64,000 nt of DNA from CAVYGM01 sp963768025 (GCA_963768025.1 CAVYGM010000037.1:1-64000); one strand, 5' to 3'. Shown: positions 9,633-19,579, numbered from the stretch's first letter. Translations and numbers: made by a program. The notes: generated from the sequence alone by a model not told the origin.

Positions 9633-10282
9633 AAAGAGTATCTCAGTCGCTAGGAACCATTCTGACCACGTTGCGAGAATTGATAGCTTGCTGGTAGGCA
9701 GACAGCCGAAACTACCAAAATGGTACAATACCCGAGTTACTTTTGTTTTGTCAATAACTTATGGTCATTCCTATATTTTTTGTGTGAAGCGTTTAGAAAG
9801 TCTACCTGTAAATACCCATATTGCCAGGGATACCGGTTCCAATGGGCCCGTTGTCGTCCAATCTATCCATTCTACTTAATACCTGTACCTCGTCCCGCTG
9901 GATCCTACCGATCTAATGGGCCGGGTTTGTCATGGGTTGTTAGCCTCAGCCTGTCCGATTCTATTCGGAAAGCATCGAGGTCTACTTCATTCTAAATTTT
10001 TAAGTAAGGCACGTATTTCACTGGGAAATAGTACTATATAAACAGAGAAAATTAATGTAACTACATTGAATGGTTACACTATTTTGTTGGATTTTTTGGT
10101 GGATAGTATATTTTTGGACTACTACTTTTATCTGTTTATGTACATTTTTCTTTGAAAAATACAATTTATTAGTAGCTAAAAAGGATGTATTAGGGATTTT
10201 GGTACTATATTTAGAATCTTTACCACTCAGGGGACTTGTAAAAATACAGAAAGTGAATAGTTTAAAAATCGGTTAATAAAAA
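9633..10282. other. 650-bp stretch without a supported gene
   Basis: Short open frames exist (for example 9720-9995 and a hydrophobic 68-codon frame at 10070-10276). None has a recognisable domain, and composition shifts from balanced to AT-rich at about 10010. It may hold a decayed gene, but I cannot identify one. Confidence 0.4.
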
Positions 10283-10313
10283 TTTGTAATTCCGAAAAAA
10301 GTACCCATATTTG
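10283..10313 (+). promoter_or_regulatory. Bacteroidota-type promoter upstream of the priming glycosyltransferase
   Basis: TTTG at 10283-10286, a 19-nt spacer and CATATTTG at 10306-10313 fit the Bacteroidota -33 TTTG / -7 TAnnTTTG consensus with one mismatch. It lies 84 nt before the ATG at 10397. Confidence 0.5.
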
Positions 10314-10396
10314 CTCCAAGACTACGCACTAAACTTACGTTCTGGTATTTAATTTATTAACCGTTAGTTAAGTTACGCCCTCTATTCCATATCGTT

Positions 10397-11764
10397 ATGA
10401 AACAGTACTACCAAAGTAGGTTGGCTACGTATAGCCTCTGGATTGACCTGATCCTGCTCAACCTCACCTTCGGCATTTCCTACTGGGCCTACTTTCGGCA
10501 AACCGATATCGGGGATACGTATTTGATTCTCCAACTGTTGCTGAATTTGTCCTGGGTATGCCTGACCTACTTCCTGCAAACCTACATGCTGTCGAGGATG
10601 CAACTGGCGGCCAACGAACTTTTTCGCCGGTTTACCAAGGTACTCCTGCTGCAAGTGCTGGTGATTGCGGGGGTGCTGTATTTTTCGAAATACGGCGAGA
10701 GCGTGTCGCGGTTGGTCTTGGGAAGTACCATGGCGGGTCTGGCGGTATCGGGTTACGCGGTGCGGGTAGCAGTGGTGCAGTGGCTGCGGGGGTATCGCAA
10801 AGCGGGACACAATGGCAGCGGTTTCCTGACCATCGGGGATTCGGAATTGATTGAGATTATCCAGCACCGCTACCAGCAACGCCGGGACCTGGGCCTGGAC
10901 TACCGGGGTGGGTTTGAGTTTGGCGGCCGGGCGCTGGGTGAAGAGCTGCAGCGGCTGGAAGGCTTGCTGGAGGAAACCAAGCCCGAATACATCTATTGCT
11001 GCATGACCTCCCTGACGCCGATTCAGATCAAGGGGATCATCCGGCTGGCCGAACGGCAGCAGGCGCAGGTGCGATTGGTGCCCGACTTCCGGGGATTTAT
11101 GTCGCATCAGGCCACGATGCAGTACCACGACATGGTGCCGGTGATTGAGGTATCCACCAAGCCGTTTTCCAACGTGCAGGACGAAACCTACAAACGTATA
11201 TTCGACATCGTTTTTTCCCTGGTAATCATGGGATTTGGGGCCCCGGTGTTTGGTCTCCTGATGGTGCTGGTGAAGGTATTCTCACCGGGACCGGTATTTT
11301 TCCGGCAGCAGCGGACGGGCCGCTGGGGGCAGCCCTTTATGATCTACAAATTCCGGAGTATGTACACCGACGCCGACCGACTGGGGATGCAGCACTCGCA
11401 AGGCGAGCACGACCCGCGGGTGACCCCCATCGGGCGGGTGCTGCGCAAAACGCGCCTCGACGAACTGCCGCAGTTTATCAACGTGCTGCGGGGCGAGATG
11501 TCGGTGGTGGGTCCCCGGCCTCTGTACCGCTACGACGTGGACATGCTCATGGAGGCGGCCCCGGAGCACTTCAAGCGACTGCTCACCGTGAAGCCGGGGA
11601 TCACCTCCATCGGGCAGCTAAAAGTAGGCTACGCCGACAACTTGAACCTAAACCTAACCCGGATGCGCCACGACCTCCTGTACCTCCGCAAGTACAGCGT
11701 GTGGTACGACCTCTACCTAATCCTGATGACCATGCACATAATGATCTCCGGGCGAGGAAAATAA
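10397..11764 (+). CDS. Exopolysaccharide polyprenyl glycosylphosphotransferase (priming sugar transferase)
   Basis: This intact 455-residue protein transfers a sugar-1-phosphate from a nucleotide sugar onto undecaprenyl phosphate, starting repeat-unit synthesis. The N-terminal part (about 1-150) has four hydrophobic helices. A Rossmann-like region with FLTIGDSELIEII follows at about 150-250. The catalytic Bac_transf domain starts near 265 with YKRIFDIVFSLVIM, a membrane hairpin helix. It continues with SPGPVFFRQQRTGR, IYKFRSMYTDAD, RVTPIGRVLRKTRLDELPQFINV and GEMSVVGPRPL, all signatures of the PglC/WcaJ/EpsE superfamily with the conserved Asp-Glu pair in RLDELPQ. Unlike rfbAD just upstream it has no frameshift. 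A promoter lies 84 nt before it, and a lipoprotein and two YjbH-like genes follow. Confidence 0.93.
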   Translation: MKQYYQSRLATYSLWIDLILLNLTFGISYWAYFRQTDIGDTYLILQLLLNLSWVCLTYFLQTYMLSRMQLAANELFRRFTKVLLLQVLVIAGVLYFSKYGESVSRLVLGSTMAGLAVSGYAVRVAVVQWLRGYRKAGHNGSGFLTIGDSELIEIIQHRYQQRRDLGLDYRGGFEFGGRALGEELQRLEGLLEETKPEYIYCCMTSLTPIQIKGIIRLAERQQAQVRLVPDFRGFMSHQATMQYHDMVPVIEVSTKPFSNVQDETYKRIFDIVFSLVIMGFGAPVFGLLMVLVKVFSPGPVFFRQQRTGRWGQPFMIYKFRSMYTDADRLGMQHSQGEHDPRVTPIGRVLRKTRLDELPQFINVLRGEMSVVGPRPLYRYDVDMLMEAAPEHFKRLLTVKPGITSIGQLKVGYADNLNLNLTRMRHDLLYLRKYSVWYDLYLILMTMHIMISGRGK

Positions 11765-11811
11765 GGTGGCCATAAGGAAATAGCTAATAGCCATTACCTA
11801 GCAAACAAACA

Positions 11812-11880
11812 AATCGATAAAGAACCAATAACCAATCCCCCAATAACCAATAACCAGTAACAAATAACCACTAACAAATT
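11812..11880. repeat. Degenerate tandem repeat of an AATAACCA-type unit
   Basis: The intergenic stretch holds about six to seven imperfect copies of an 8-10 nt unit of the form AATAACCA/CAATAACCAA between the priming transferase and the lipoprotein gene. It has no open frame. This looks like a slippage-prone simple repeat lying about 20-90 nt upstream of the lipoprotein start. Confidence 0.7.
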
Positions 11881-11899
11881 CACCTTAGAAAACAAAATC

Positions 11900-12935
11900 A
11901 TGAAAAAAAGTAGGATCGTAAACCTTGTCGTTGTGCTGGCCCTGATGCTGGCGATGTACAATTGCAAAAAGAAAGAGGAGCCGTTTCCGCTGGAACCGGA
12001 TACCGAAGTGAAGAAAGAACTGGATGCCATTGTGGTGGCTCCCGTAACGCCGACGGCCCCCGCCCCGGTGACGAGTACCCCCGCTACCGTGACGGTATCC
12101 GCCCCGGCGGCGGCCGTAGCCGGCGACATGGCGCAGTTGAAGTCGGGTACGGTACCCGCTTCGGTACAAACCGCCGCCACCCAGGTAAGCGCGGTGGTTT
12201 CTCCGGCGGAAGTTACTACCTTGACGGGGGTAACCCCGGCCACAATAGCGGCCGTAGCGGCCGGGGGCGCTCTGCCCGCCGAGCTTAAAACCATTGTTGA
12301 TAAGGTAGCGGCGAATCCAGCGCTGGCGGCGTATCTGCCCAAATTGACGTTTCCTGCCGTCAACGGGGTGACGGTATCCGGTGGCCGCAGCGGGGCGATC
12401 GAAGAGGTAGAGAAAACGGAGGGAGTGTTGGTGGAAGATGCCTGCGTACAGGCTGCTGCAGGCTGCCTTTGAAGTTGTAAAAACGAAGCTTGACGCTACT
12501 AGGGCGGCCGAACTGGCCAAGATTGCCGCCGCCTTTAGTGGGGCGATTGCTCCCTTGGCCGCGGAAGAAGCGAGCTGTGTCGCCGGTGTACCGGCCAAGT
12601 ACGCCGCCTTTCGCACAGCCGGCCAAGCCCAGGCTACGCAGGCCCTCGCCGATCTGGACGCCGCGAAAGACGTGATTCCGGCTAGCCTGTATCCGGTGCT
12701 AAAGGCCTTCATCAACATTCAGTTGCTGGGGTACCTGAGTTCCATCAACACCCTGCAGGCGGCCGATGTGAAGGCGTGCAACGAAATCACGAAGGCCAAA
12801 ACGGCCGCCATCACCGCCGCCCGTAACGCGGACACAGCGAAGGCGAATGCCAATTATACGGAGGCCCTGGCCCTGGCCCAGACTAAAAAAGGGGAACTTG
12901 CCCAAACCTGCCACAATCAGGGCGGGGGGAACTAA
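11900..12935 (+). pseudogene. Ala/Val/Pro-rich lipoprotein of the exopolysaccharide locus, one frameshift
   Basis: The first frame (11900 to about 12450) has a basic n-region and hydrophobic core ending AMYNC, followed at once by KKKEE. That is a plausible lipid-modified Cys with the charged tail seen in surface-exposed Bacteroidota lipoproteins. A Pro/Thr/Val-rich low-complexity segment follows (residues about 45-80), then an Ala-rich predicted helical region. The frame shifts around 12440-12470. The second frame runs to 12935 with long Ala-rich, probably coiled-coil helices containing two or three Cys residues, ending in a glycine-rich tail. The joined product is about 345 residues. I do not recognise a family. 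Its place between the priming transferase and YjbH-like genes suggests a role in polymer assembly or surface attachment, which is inference only. Confidence 0.6.
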
Positions 12936-12967
12936 ATGCGGCCTTCAGAAATTAAAATAAGAAATTA

Positions 12968-13799
12968 GTGGAATGGATAATTTCGAGAAAGGATACGGTA
13001 TTTTACTTATCCTTTCTTTTGTTTTTTAGCTACCTGGCGCAGGCCCAGGTCAATATCTCGGGCAAGCCGGGGCTGGTGTACGTGCCGTCGGCCTCGCTGA
13101 GCGAGGACGGTTCGCTGCGGCTGGGTGTCGCCTACAATCCGGTGGAGTACGGCTTCAGAAGGCGAGGACGCAACGCTGAGCGCATCCTGTACGCCAACTT
13201 GACGTTGCTGCCAAGGCTGGAAGTGAATGTCAATTTTTTGCAGCTGATCTCCACCGATGCCGTACCCGGTGCGGCAGGGACTGGGCGACCGGCAGCTGGA
13301 CCTCCGCTACGTGGTGCTGAAAGAAACGGCCAAACGGCCGTCGCTGGCGGTGATCATGTCGTCGCCGTTTACGATTGATGCCGCCCTGCTGACGCAGGTG
13401 GTGGTAGCCACCAAGGGCTTCACCCTGGGCCGGGACCTGCGGGCCACGGTAACGGCGGGGCTGGGGAGTCCCTACTTCGTGTACCGCGATGCCGGGAACC
13501 TGACGTCGAGTAGTGTGCTGGAGGGCTTTAAATGGCAGAAAAAAAGCGAGTATCGCTACAACAACCACTACCTGGAAGGGCCCTTCGGGGGCGTGCAGCT
13601 GGATTATAAAAAGAAAGCCGGCCTGATGGTGGAGTATGATTCCAAGCACCTGAACGTGGGAGCCTACGCCCTGCTGTTCCATCGCTGGAACGTACAGGCG
13701 GGTCTGATCAACCTGGATCAAATCACGCTGGGAACCTCCTACCGGTTTTCGTTGCTAAATCCTTCCAAAAAAGTAAAGAAACTCTATGAAAGCGAGTAG
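12968..13799 (+). pseudogene. YjbH-like exopolysaccharide outer-membrane protein, N-terminal part, one frameshift
   Basis: Translation probably starts at the GTG at 12968. An Sec signal peptide (FYLSFLLFFSYLAQAQ) follows, then SGKPGLVYVPSASLSEDGSLRLGVAYNP and LTLLPRLEVNVNFL. The pattern of a glycine-rich opening strand, a 'points/parameters' loop and alternating beta strands matches YjbH (GfcD-type) beta-barrel proteins of exopolysaccharide loci. The frame shifts near 13255-13270 and then reads QGLGDRQLDLRYVVLKE, VVVATKGFTLGRDLRATVTAGLG and MVEYDSKHLNVGAYALL, again typical YjbH strands. The product of about 277 residues covers only the first part of a full YjbH, and the next gene supplies the rest. 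The stop overlaps the next ATG by 14 nt. Confidence 0.7.
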
Positions 13800-14895
13800 T
13801 ACGCTGCGGGTGCTGCTGGCCCTGATGGCAGCGGGAACAGCCTGCGCCCAACTCCGGGACCTGGATCACGTAAACGTGGACAGCGGCCGGGTTTTTTACG
13901 AACAGCGCCTGTACCGCAATCCGCTGCCGGGCCTGCTGCTGGCCAAAAAGGCGGTACCCGCCGGGGATTCGGCCGAGCTGGTGCCGTTGTTTCAGGGCAT
14001 CCCCCTGGGTGGGTATCGGCTGGGCCAGGGGGGCGTAACCGTGCGTCCGCTGACGCGGGAAGAGCGCCGGACCTACCACCAACGCCACCCCCTCCACCCG
14101 CTGACCTACCGGTTTGATTTCCGGATTCATCCCGAGTTTATTGCCAATTTCGGCAATTTCCGGCGGCCCGTGGAAAGCCGCACGAGCGTGCTGCTGCAAA
14201 GTCAGCTGTACCTGTGGCGGGGCATGGTGGTCAATTACGGACTACTGTTCCCCCTCGTGAACCACCTGGACGGGCGTCCCAACCGGATACGGCCGGCGCC
14301 TTTTTACCTCAATCAGTTTCTGGCGGTGGGGGCGGCGGACTTTCTGAGCCTGTCGGCGGGCTTATTCGCCAATGACCACTTTGGTTTCAATGCGCAATAC
14401 CAGCACCTGAACCTAAACAGCCCCTGGACCTACGGGCTGGAGGCGGGGGTGACGGGCTTTTACTACTACCCCCGGGGGGGAATCTACTACGATTCGCTGG
14501 ATGAACTGCTGGTATTGGCCAACGTGGCCTACCGGTTTTCGGCCCAGGACTTGACGGTGAAGCTCAGCGGCGGGCAGTTTCTGGCCCAGGATCGGGGCGT
14601 GCGGATGGACCTGGTGCGGCAGTTTGCCAACGTGGAAATCGCCCTCTACGCCACCAAGTCGGGCAACGGGGCCACGGTGGGGTTTAACCTGGCGGTGCCC
14701 ATTCCGCCGGGCAAAATCGCGCAAACCGACCACCTTAGAGTACGTACCACCGAGGAGTTTCGGTGGGAGTACACCTATACCCGTGGGTACCGGATCGGCG
14801 AACGGTACCGGATGGGGTATCAGCTGGATGAAAAGCTCCGGCAGTACCACCGATCCTACCTTTCCAACCAGCTCAGGCGGCTGGAACATGGCTGA
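13786..14895 (+). CDS. Outer-membrane beta-barrel protein of the exopolysaccharide locus (YjbH C-terminal-like)
   Basis: This intact 369-residue protein has a short signal peptide (LLALMAAGTACA, cleavage near residue 21). A mixed N-terminal domain with FEQ-type beta strands (about 25-110) follows, then a series of aromatic-ended strands: RFDFRIHPEFIANFGNF, SQLYLWRGMVVNYGLLFPL, HFGFNAQYQHL, TYGLEAGVTGFYYYP and RFSAQDLTVKLSGGQFLAQD. This is a beta-barrel layout. GRPNRIRPAPFYLNQF and the 'GATVGFNLAVPI' strand resemble the C-terminal half of YjbH proteins, whose role is in export or maturation of exopolysaccharide at the outer membrane. It overlaps the preceding YjbH-like gene, so one YjbH function appears split over two genes. 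The family assignment is moderate and the outer-membrane location fairly secure. Confidence 0.65.
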   Translation: MKASSTLRVLLALMAAGTACAQLRDLDHVNVDSGRVFYEQRLYRNPLPGLLLAKKAVPAGDSAELVPLFQGIPLGGYRLGQGGVTVRPLTREERRTYHQRHPLHPLTYRFDFRIHPEFIANFGNFRRPVESRTSVLLQSQLYLWRGMVVNYGLLFPLVNHLDGRPNRIRPAPFYLNQFLAVGAADFLSLSAGLFANDHFGFNAQYQHLNLNSPWTYGLEAGVTGFYYYPRGGIYYDSLDELLVLANVAYRFSAQDLTVKLSGGQFLAQDRGVRMDLVRQFANVEIALYATKSGNGATVGFNLAVPIPPGKIAQTDHLRVRTTEEFRWEYTYTRGYRIGERYRMGYQLDEKLRQYHRSYLSNQLRRLEHG

Positions 14896-15011
14896 TAAAT
14901 AGAATGGAAGCAACTTTCTGTTGAAGTTACACAAGATAAAAGTGCGGCCGGGGTAGGAGGTAAAAGAGATAAACGTATATTTATGTGGAAAATTACTAGT
15001 TCCTCTCTGTT

Positions 15012-15347
15012 ATGAAAAAGTCCAACATTTTCGCCTACGTAGAATTAAAAAAACTGGTGGATAGCCTAAACCACCCCGAACGCCCGATCAAGGACATGAT
15101 CCTCGGTCAGGTGGCCTATTTTCACATCCTGGACCCCATGTATTTCTCGGATGAACTGGCCCCCGAATGGGTGGACATCCGCGATCAGCTGGGCTACTCC
15201 GCCGAGCACGCCAAAAAAGGGCAGCAGTTCCTCAAAAGCACCATGATGGAATCACTGCGGGATTTGTCCGAATCCGATTTTCAGGACATTGCCAGCCGCT
15301 TAAAGGGCGTTTTTACCAAACTCAGCGACGAATTCGAAACCGCCTAA
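15012..15347 (+). CDS. Small conserved-looking cytosolic protein, unknown function
   Basis: This 111-residue protein is free of signal peptide, membrane segment or Cys. It is predicted mostly alpha-helical: FAYVELKKLVDSLNHPERPIKDMILGQVAYFHIL, then DIRDQLGYSAEHAKKGQQFLKS and a final SDFQDIASRLKGVFTKLSDEFE. Codon use matches its neighbours and the frame has no overlap with any other plausible gene, so it is probably real. I do not recognise the family. It stands alone between the YjbH-like genes and a DUF5686 gene. Confidence 0.6.
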   Translation: MKKSNIFAYVELKKLVDSLNHPERPIKDMILGQVAYFHILDPMYFSDELAPEWVDIRDQLGYSAEHAKKGQQFLKSTMMESLRDLSESDFQDIASRLKGVFTKLSDEFETA

Positions 15348-15423
15348 TCCCCCCAATTCCCCCCGCCTTCCTCTATTAAAAATGCAGTAAAACGTGAACC
15401 AAAGTTAATTTCCCCTAACAAGA

Positions 15424-15450
15424 AGTCCTTCTCCTCTAAGGAGAAGGACT
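15424..15450. repeat. GC-rich intergenic palindrome of the CTCTCC/GGAGAG type
   Basis: Perfect 11-bp arms (AGTCCTTCTCC and complement) surround a 5-nt loop within a 305-bp gap. No T-run follows, so it is a poor terminator. The core resembles the palindromes flanking the endonuclease insert in mnmE at 51.2-51.8 kb, suggesting a dispersed family. Confidence 0.6.
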
Positions 15451-15652
15451 CAGGAAGAGGTAATACCAGGCTGCCATGAACCACCCCTGGCACCCAAACT
15501 CTAGTATCACCCCGCCGACGGCGTAATAAAAAAAATCCCACTATTTCCCCCACCCAACGCAACCAAATTGCCTTTTGCACCATCCTGGGAAAGATAGAGA
15601 ACCTTTTTTCTTATTTTTCGCGCTGAAACCACCCCTAACAGATCGCCAGGCC

Positions 15653-18448
15653 ATGCTAGTTCGCGTTATTTACCTCGTAGCCCTCCTGTATTTGCAGTTT
15701 ACCGGGCTGCACGCCCAACCCGTGCCGAATACTACCGGCCTGAAAGGCACCATCAAAACCACCAAAGGGGAACCACTCCCCTTTGCCGCCATCCTGGTAA
15801 AGGGTACGAGCATCGGTACCATCTCCAACGAGGAAGGCAAGTACCAGTTGGACTTGAAACCGGGCTACTACGAAATTGTATTCCAGTACCTGGGCTTCAA
15901 GACCGGCCTGAAAGCCATCACCATCGAAAACCGCGTGGAAACCTTCGACCCCGTACTGGCCGAGCAGGTGTTTGACCTGGGCGAGGTCAGGATTGGGAGT
16001 AAGGACGAGGACCCTGCGTATACTATTATGCGTAGGGCCATTGCCAAGAGCCGGTACCACTTTTTGCAGGTGGAAAGCTACACCGCCAAAGCGTACAGTA
16101 AATCTTCTTTCGTGGTGACCGACTTGCCCATGGAGTTTTTGTACCAAAAAGAATTGAAGGAAATGGAAAAGGAGACCAATTTCAAAAAAGGCGTCCCGAT
16201 CCTGAACGAAACCGTATCCATCGTCAATTTTACCCAGCCCAATACCTACAAGCAACGCATCATTGCGGCGCGCAATAGTCAGGATAAAAATTTTAACAGT
16301 GTTAACCAGTACTTTCTCACCAGCTTTTACCAGCCCGTAGTGGTGGGGGCGGTGTCGCCGCTTTCGCCCAAGGCCTTTGGGTACTATAAGTTTGAATACC
16401 TGGGTTCGTTTCGGGAAAACGGGATTGAGGTCAACCGGATAAAGGTCATTCCGCGCTCCTACGGGGAAGGGGTGTACAGGGGTACGATCCAGATTATTGA
16501 GGGAGAATGGAGCATTCATGCCCTCAACCTCGAAACCGTCAATACCGGCTTCCGGGTGTCGATCAAGCAGCTATTCAGTCCGGTCCAAAACGTGTGGATG
16601 CCCGTCAACCAGCAGTTTCACGTTGAGGGGGGTATTTACGGGTTAAAAGGCAAGGGCGATCTGGTGATTTCACAGTCGTTTTCTACGCTGAAAATCAACC
16701 CGGCCTTCCAGCCGGATATCGTGGTGCTGGATGTGAAGAAGGAAAAAGAAGAGGTAAAAAAAGTAAGGCTGACCAACCGCGAAATCAAGACCGAGAAGCT
16801 CGAAGATCTGGTAGTAAAGCAGAAAGAGTTTTCGGCCAAAAACCTTCGCAAATTGATGAAGGAGTACGAAAAGCAGGAAGTAAAGGAAAAAGAGTCAAAG
16901 GGCGAAGAGGTAGATTTGAACAATACCCGTCAGGACTCCACAATGGTGGATTCGCTGGCGGGCATGAGAAGCACCGCTTTTTGGGATTCTATCCGAACGG
17001 TGCCTTTGTCCAAAGCCGAAATTAAAAGCTATACCCGCCTGGATAGCCTGGTGATCATCAACGAAGGTACCCAGGTCCAGCGCGACAGCCTGAAATCGAC
17101 CCGCCGGGATTCTACCCAAAAGAAAGACAAGGGGCGGAAAGTCGTTTTCCTTTTTTGGAGATATTTTGACGGGGCATACCTTCAAGTCGGGGAAGAAAAG
17201 TCCCTGGCAGTGTGCAGTACGTAGGCCCATTGCCGGGCATTCAGGTCAATACTGTGGAAGGACTGGTGCTGGATGGGACGGGTCTGAAACTTCACTATGT
17301 TCAGAAAAGTACACTCTCGAAGGATAGTGTAAAGTTGTCAAATGGAAAAACCGTGAAGGTGGTCGTGTTACCAAAAAGTCAATGGACGGCCTACGGCCTG
17401 ACCCGCTACTCCTTTGCCAGACAAAAACTGATGGCTACTGGTGGCCTGGACTATACCCGCAATCGGAACTCGATTCGGTTTTCGGGCGGACAAACGGTGA
17501 GTCAGTTCAACCCGGATAGTCCGATGTCGCCCATTCTGAACAGTTTGACTACGTTGCTTTTGGAGCAGAATTTTATTAAGATATACGAAAAAGACTTTGC
17601 CCGATTGGATTTTTCGACCAAGCGGGAAAATGATCATTTTGAATTGAAAGCTGACCTCGAATACGCTGACCGTCGTCCGTTGAAAAACCTGGAAAATACT
17701 AATCCGTACCGCTGGATCGACTGGCGGAACCGGGCTTTTACTTCCAATAGTCCCCCTAATGAAGAAATAGGCCCAATATACGGGGGTTCTTATTCCGAAA
17801 TGCCCGCGCATCAGGCGTTGACAATCGGCCTAAGCGCTGCCTGGAAGCCGTGGCAGAAGTACCGCACCAAGAAATGGCAAGACCACCTACTATGAAGATG
17901 ATTCTCCCAAGTTGTCGGCCACCTTCCGCAAAGGCATCAGTGGTACCTTCGGCAGTGATGTGAATTTTGATTTTGTAAAGCTGGGTATCGCCCACGGCTT
18001 TGCGACGGGCGTACGAAGCAAGCTGAGCTACAACGTGGCCGCCGGGGCTTTTCTGAACGACAAGGCTGTACAATTTCCCGATTTCCAACACTTTGCGGGC
18101 AACCAGTTTTTCTTCCAGTACGGCGATCCGGTCAGCACGTTCCGGATGCTGGATTACTACCGATACAGTACTTCCCAAAGGTACGTAGAGGCGCATTTGC
18201 TGATGGAACTCCGCCAATTTCTGCTCACCCAGCTTACCTGGTTCCGCATCCTGGGGATCAAGGAGAATTTCTTTGTCCACTACCTCGCCACCCCTGCCTC
18301 CAACAACTACACCGAGCTGGGGTATGGTCTGGATGTGGGCATCCGGTTTCCGTTCCGGGTCGAGGTAGCCACTAGTTTCGAGGGGTTTAAGTACAAGAAT
18401 ACCGCGTTCCGGATCGGGACGACGATGAATTTCTCTATGTTTAAGTAG
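15653..18448 (+). pseudogene. DUF5686 / CarboxypepD_reg-like outer-membrane protein, two frameshifts
   Basis: The ATG at 15653 is preferred because it places a signal peptide (VIYLVALLYLQFTGLHAQ) at the N-terminus. A CarboxypepD_reg-like domain follows (residues about 30-110: GLKGTIKTTKGEPLPFAAILVKGTSIG, then YEIVFQYLGFKTG). DUF5686 begins near 120 with AYTIMRRAIAKSRYHF and carries YTAKAYSK. A Lys/Glu-rich coiled segment lies at about 390-500. The frame shifts near 17190-17215 and again near 17875. The remaining pieces (to 18448) are beta-strand-rich, ending FRVEVATSFEGFKYKNTAFRIG, a barrel-like C-terminus. Total is about 931 residues, near the family size. These are Bacteroidota outer-membrane proteins of unsettled function. 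The two shifts restore the overall length to a multiple of three. Confidence 0.8.
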
Positions 18449-18455
18449 TCGGCTT

Positions 18456-18490
18456 AACTTCCCGAAAGCTGTTTTAGCTTTCGGGAAGTT
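18456..18490 (+). terminator. Rho-independent-type terminator after the DUF5686 gene
   Basis: A 15-bp perfect stem (AACTTCCCGAAAGCT and complement) with a GTTTT loop is followed by GGTTGTTTTT. It begins 8 nt after the stop. Confidence 0.8.
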
Positions 18491-18580
18491 GGTTGTTTTT
18501 GAAAAATGGTTTAAAAGTAAAAAACCTCCTCTCGACCCTTTGAGATAGCAATAGCACCGCTTGCACCAACCTATCTCAAA

Positions 18581-19579
18581 ATGAAGAACATAGAAGAAAT
18601 CCCCGTCGCAGTCGTAGGCCTGGGGCTCATGGGTTGCAGCATCGTGACCTGCTTTCTGCTGGCCGGACATCCCGTGGTAGCCCTGGCCCCAATCCCCGCC
18701 GACCTTGATCATGCCGAAAAACGCATCCGCGAACATCTGGACAAAGCCTATCAAAACAAGCTGGCCCCGGAATCGGCGGATTTTTATTTCCAAAACCTGA
18801 CGATTACCGAGGACTACGCCACCCTGAGCCCCTGCCGGCTGGTGGTGGAGTGTACCATTGAGAATGTAGCGATCAAAGAATCAGTCTACAAAAAAATAGA
18901 AACCTACCTTGATCCCACGGCCCTACTGACCAGTAATACCTCGGCTATCCCGATTAGTACCTTACAGAAACTCACCCGGTATCCGGCCCGGTTCCTGGGC
19001 CTGCACTGGACTGAACCAGCCCACACCACGCGCTTTCTGGAAATTATTTGCGGCGATGATACGGATATCAGCAACGGAGAGTACCTCTACGAACTTTCGC
19101 ACCAATGGGCTAAGGAACCCATTCTGGTTCGGAAAGATATTGCCGGGTTTATTACCAACCGGCTTATGTACGCCATGTACCGCGAGGCCATCAGCCTGGT
19201 GGAAAACGGCTATGCCACCGTGGAGGACGTAGACCGCTCCTGCCGAAACAACGCGGGCTACTTCATGACCTTCGTGGGGATATTCCGCTGGATGGATCTG
19301 ACGGGGGTACCCGCTTACCATACCGTGATGCAGCGGCTTCTACCGACCCTCAACAACAGCACCGAAGTACCCGAGCTCATCGACAAAGTGGTACGGGAAG
19401 GAGGCCGGGGCGTGGCCAACTCAAAGGGATTCTACGACTACGCACCGGGCGAAGCCGAGCTGTGGGAAAAAACCTTTGCGGAGTTTACCTACGAAATCCG
19501 GGACTTAGCCCTACGGTACCCTGCCGATATAATCCAACAAAAACTAAAAGCTACCAAACCCGCCTCTGACAAAGGGTAA
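18581..19579 (+). CDS. 3-hydroxyacyl-CoA dehydrogenase, NAD-binding family
   Basis: The 332-residue protein has the NAD-binding fold IPVAVVGLGLMGCSIV (G-x-G-x-x-G at about residues 13-18). It continues with CRLVVECTIENVAIKESVYKKIE and LLTSNTSAIPISTL, the canonical SNTS block. RFLGLHWTEPAHTTRFLEII contains the catalytic His and KDIAGFITNRLMYAMYREAISLVENG the dimerisation segment. The C-terminal 3HCDH domain follows (about 190-310). It would oxidise 3-hydroxyacyl-CoA or a related hydroxyacid with NAD+. In the canonical enzyme the His is followed by F(F)NP, but here it is HWTEPA, so the substrate may be a shorter or non-CoA hydroxyacid. It lies between two secreted-protein genes with no beta-oxidation partners nearby. 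No lesions are seen. Confidence 0.85.
   Translation: MKNIEEIPVAVVGLGLMGCSIVTCFLLAGHPVVALAPIPADLDHAEKRIREHLDKAYQNKLAPESADFYFQNLTITEDYATLSPCRLVVECTIENVAIKESVYKKIETYLDPTALLTSNTSAIPISTLQKLTRYPARFLGLHWTEPAHTTRFLEIICGDDTDISNGEYLYELSHQWAKEPILVRKDIAGFITNRLMYAMYREAISLVENGYATVEDVDRSCRNNAGYFMTFVGIFRWMDLTGVPAYHTVMQRLLPTLNNSTEVPELIDKVVREGGRGVANSKGFYDYAPGEAELWEKTFAEFTYEIRDLALRYPADIIQQKLKATKPASDKG

Noticed and set aside
9720..9995. 91-codon frame in the gap after rfbD
   Set aside because: No recognisable domain, and competing frames of similar length overlap it. Not enough support to call a gene.
10070..10276. Hydrophobic 68-codon frame as a membrane protein gene
   Set aside because: Low-complexity AT-rich translation with no ribosome-binding site, family or conserved neighbour.
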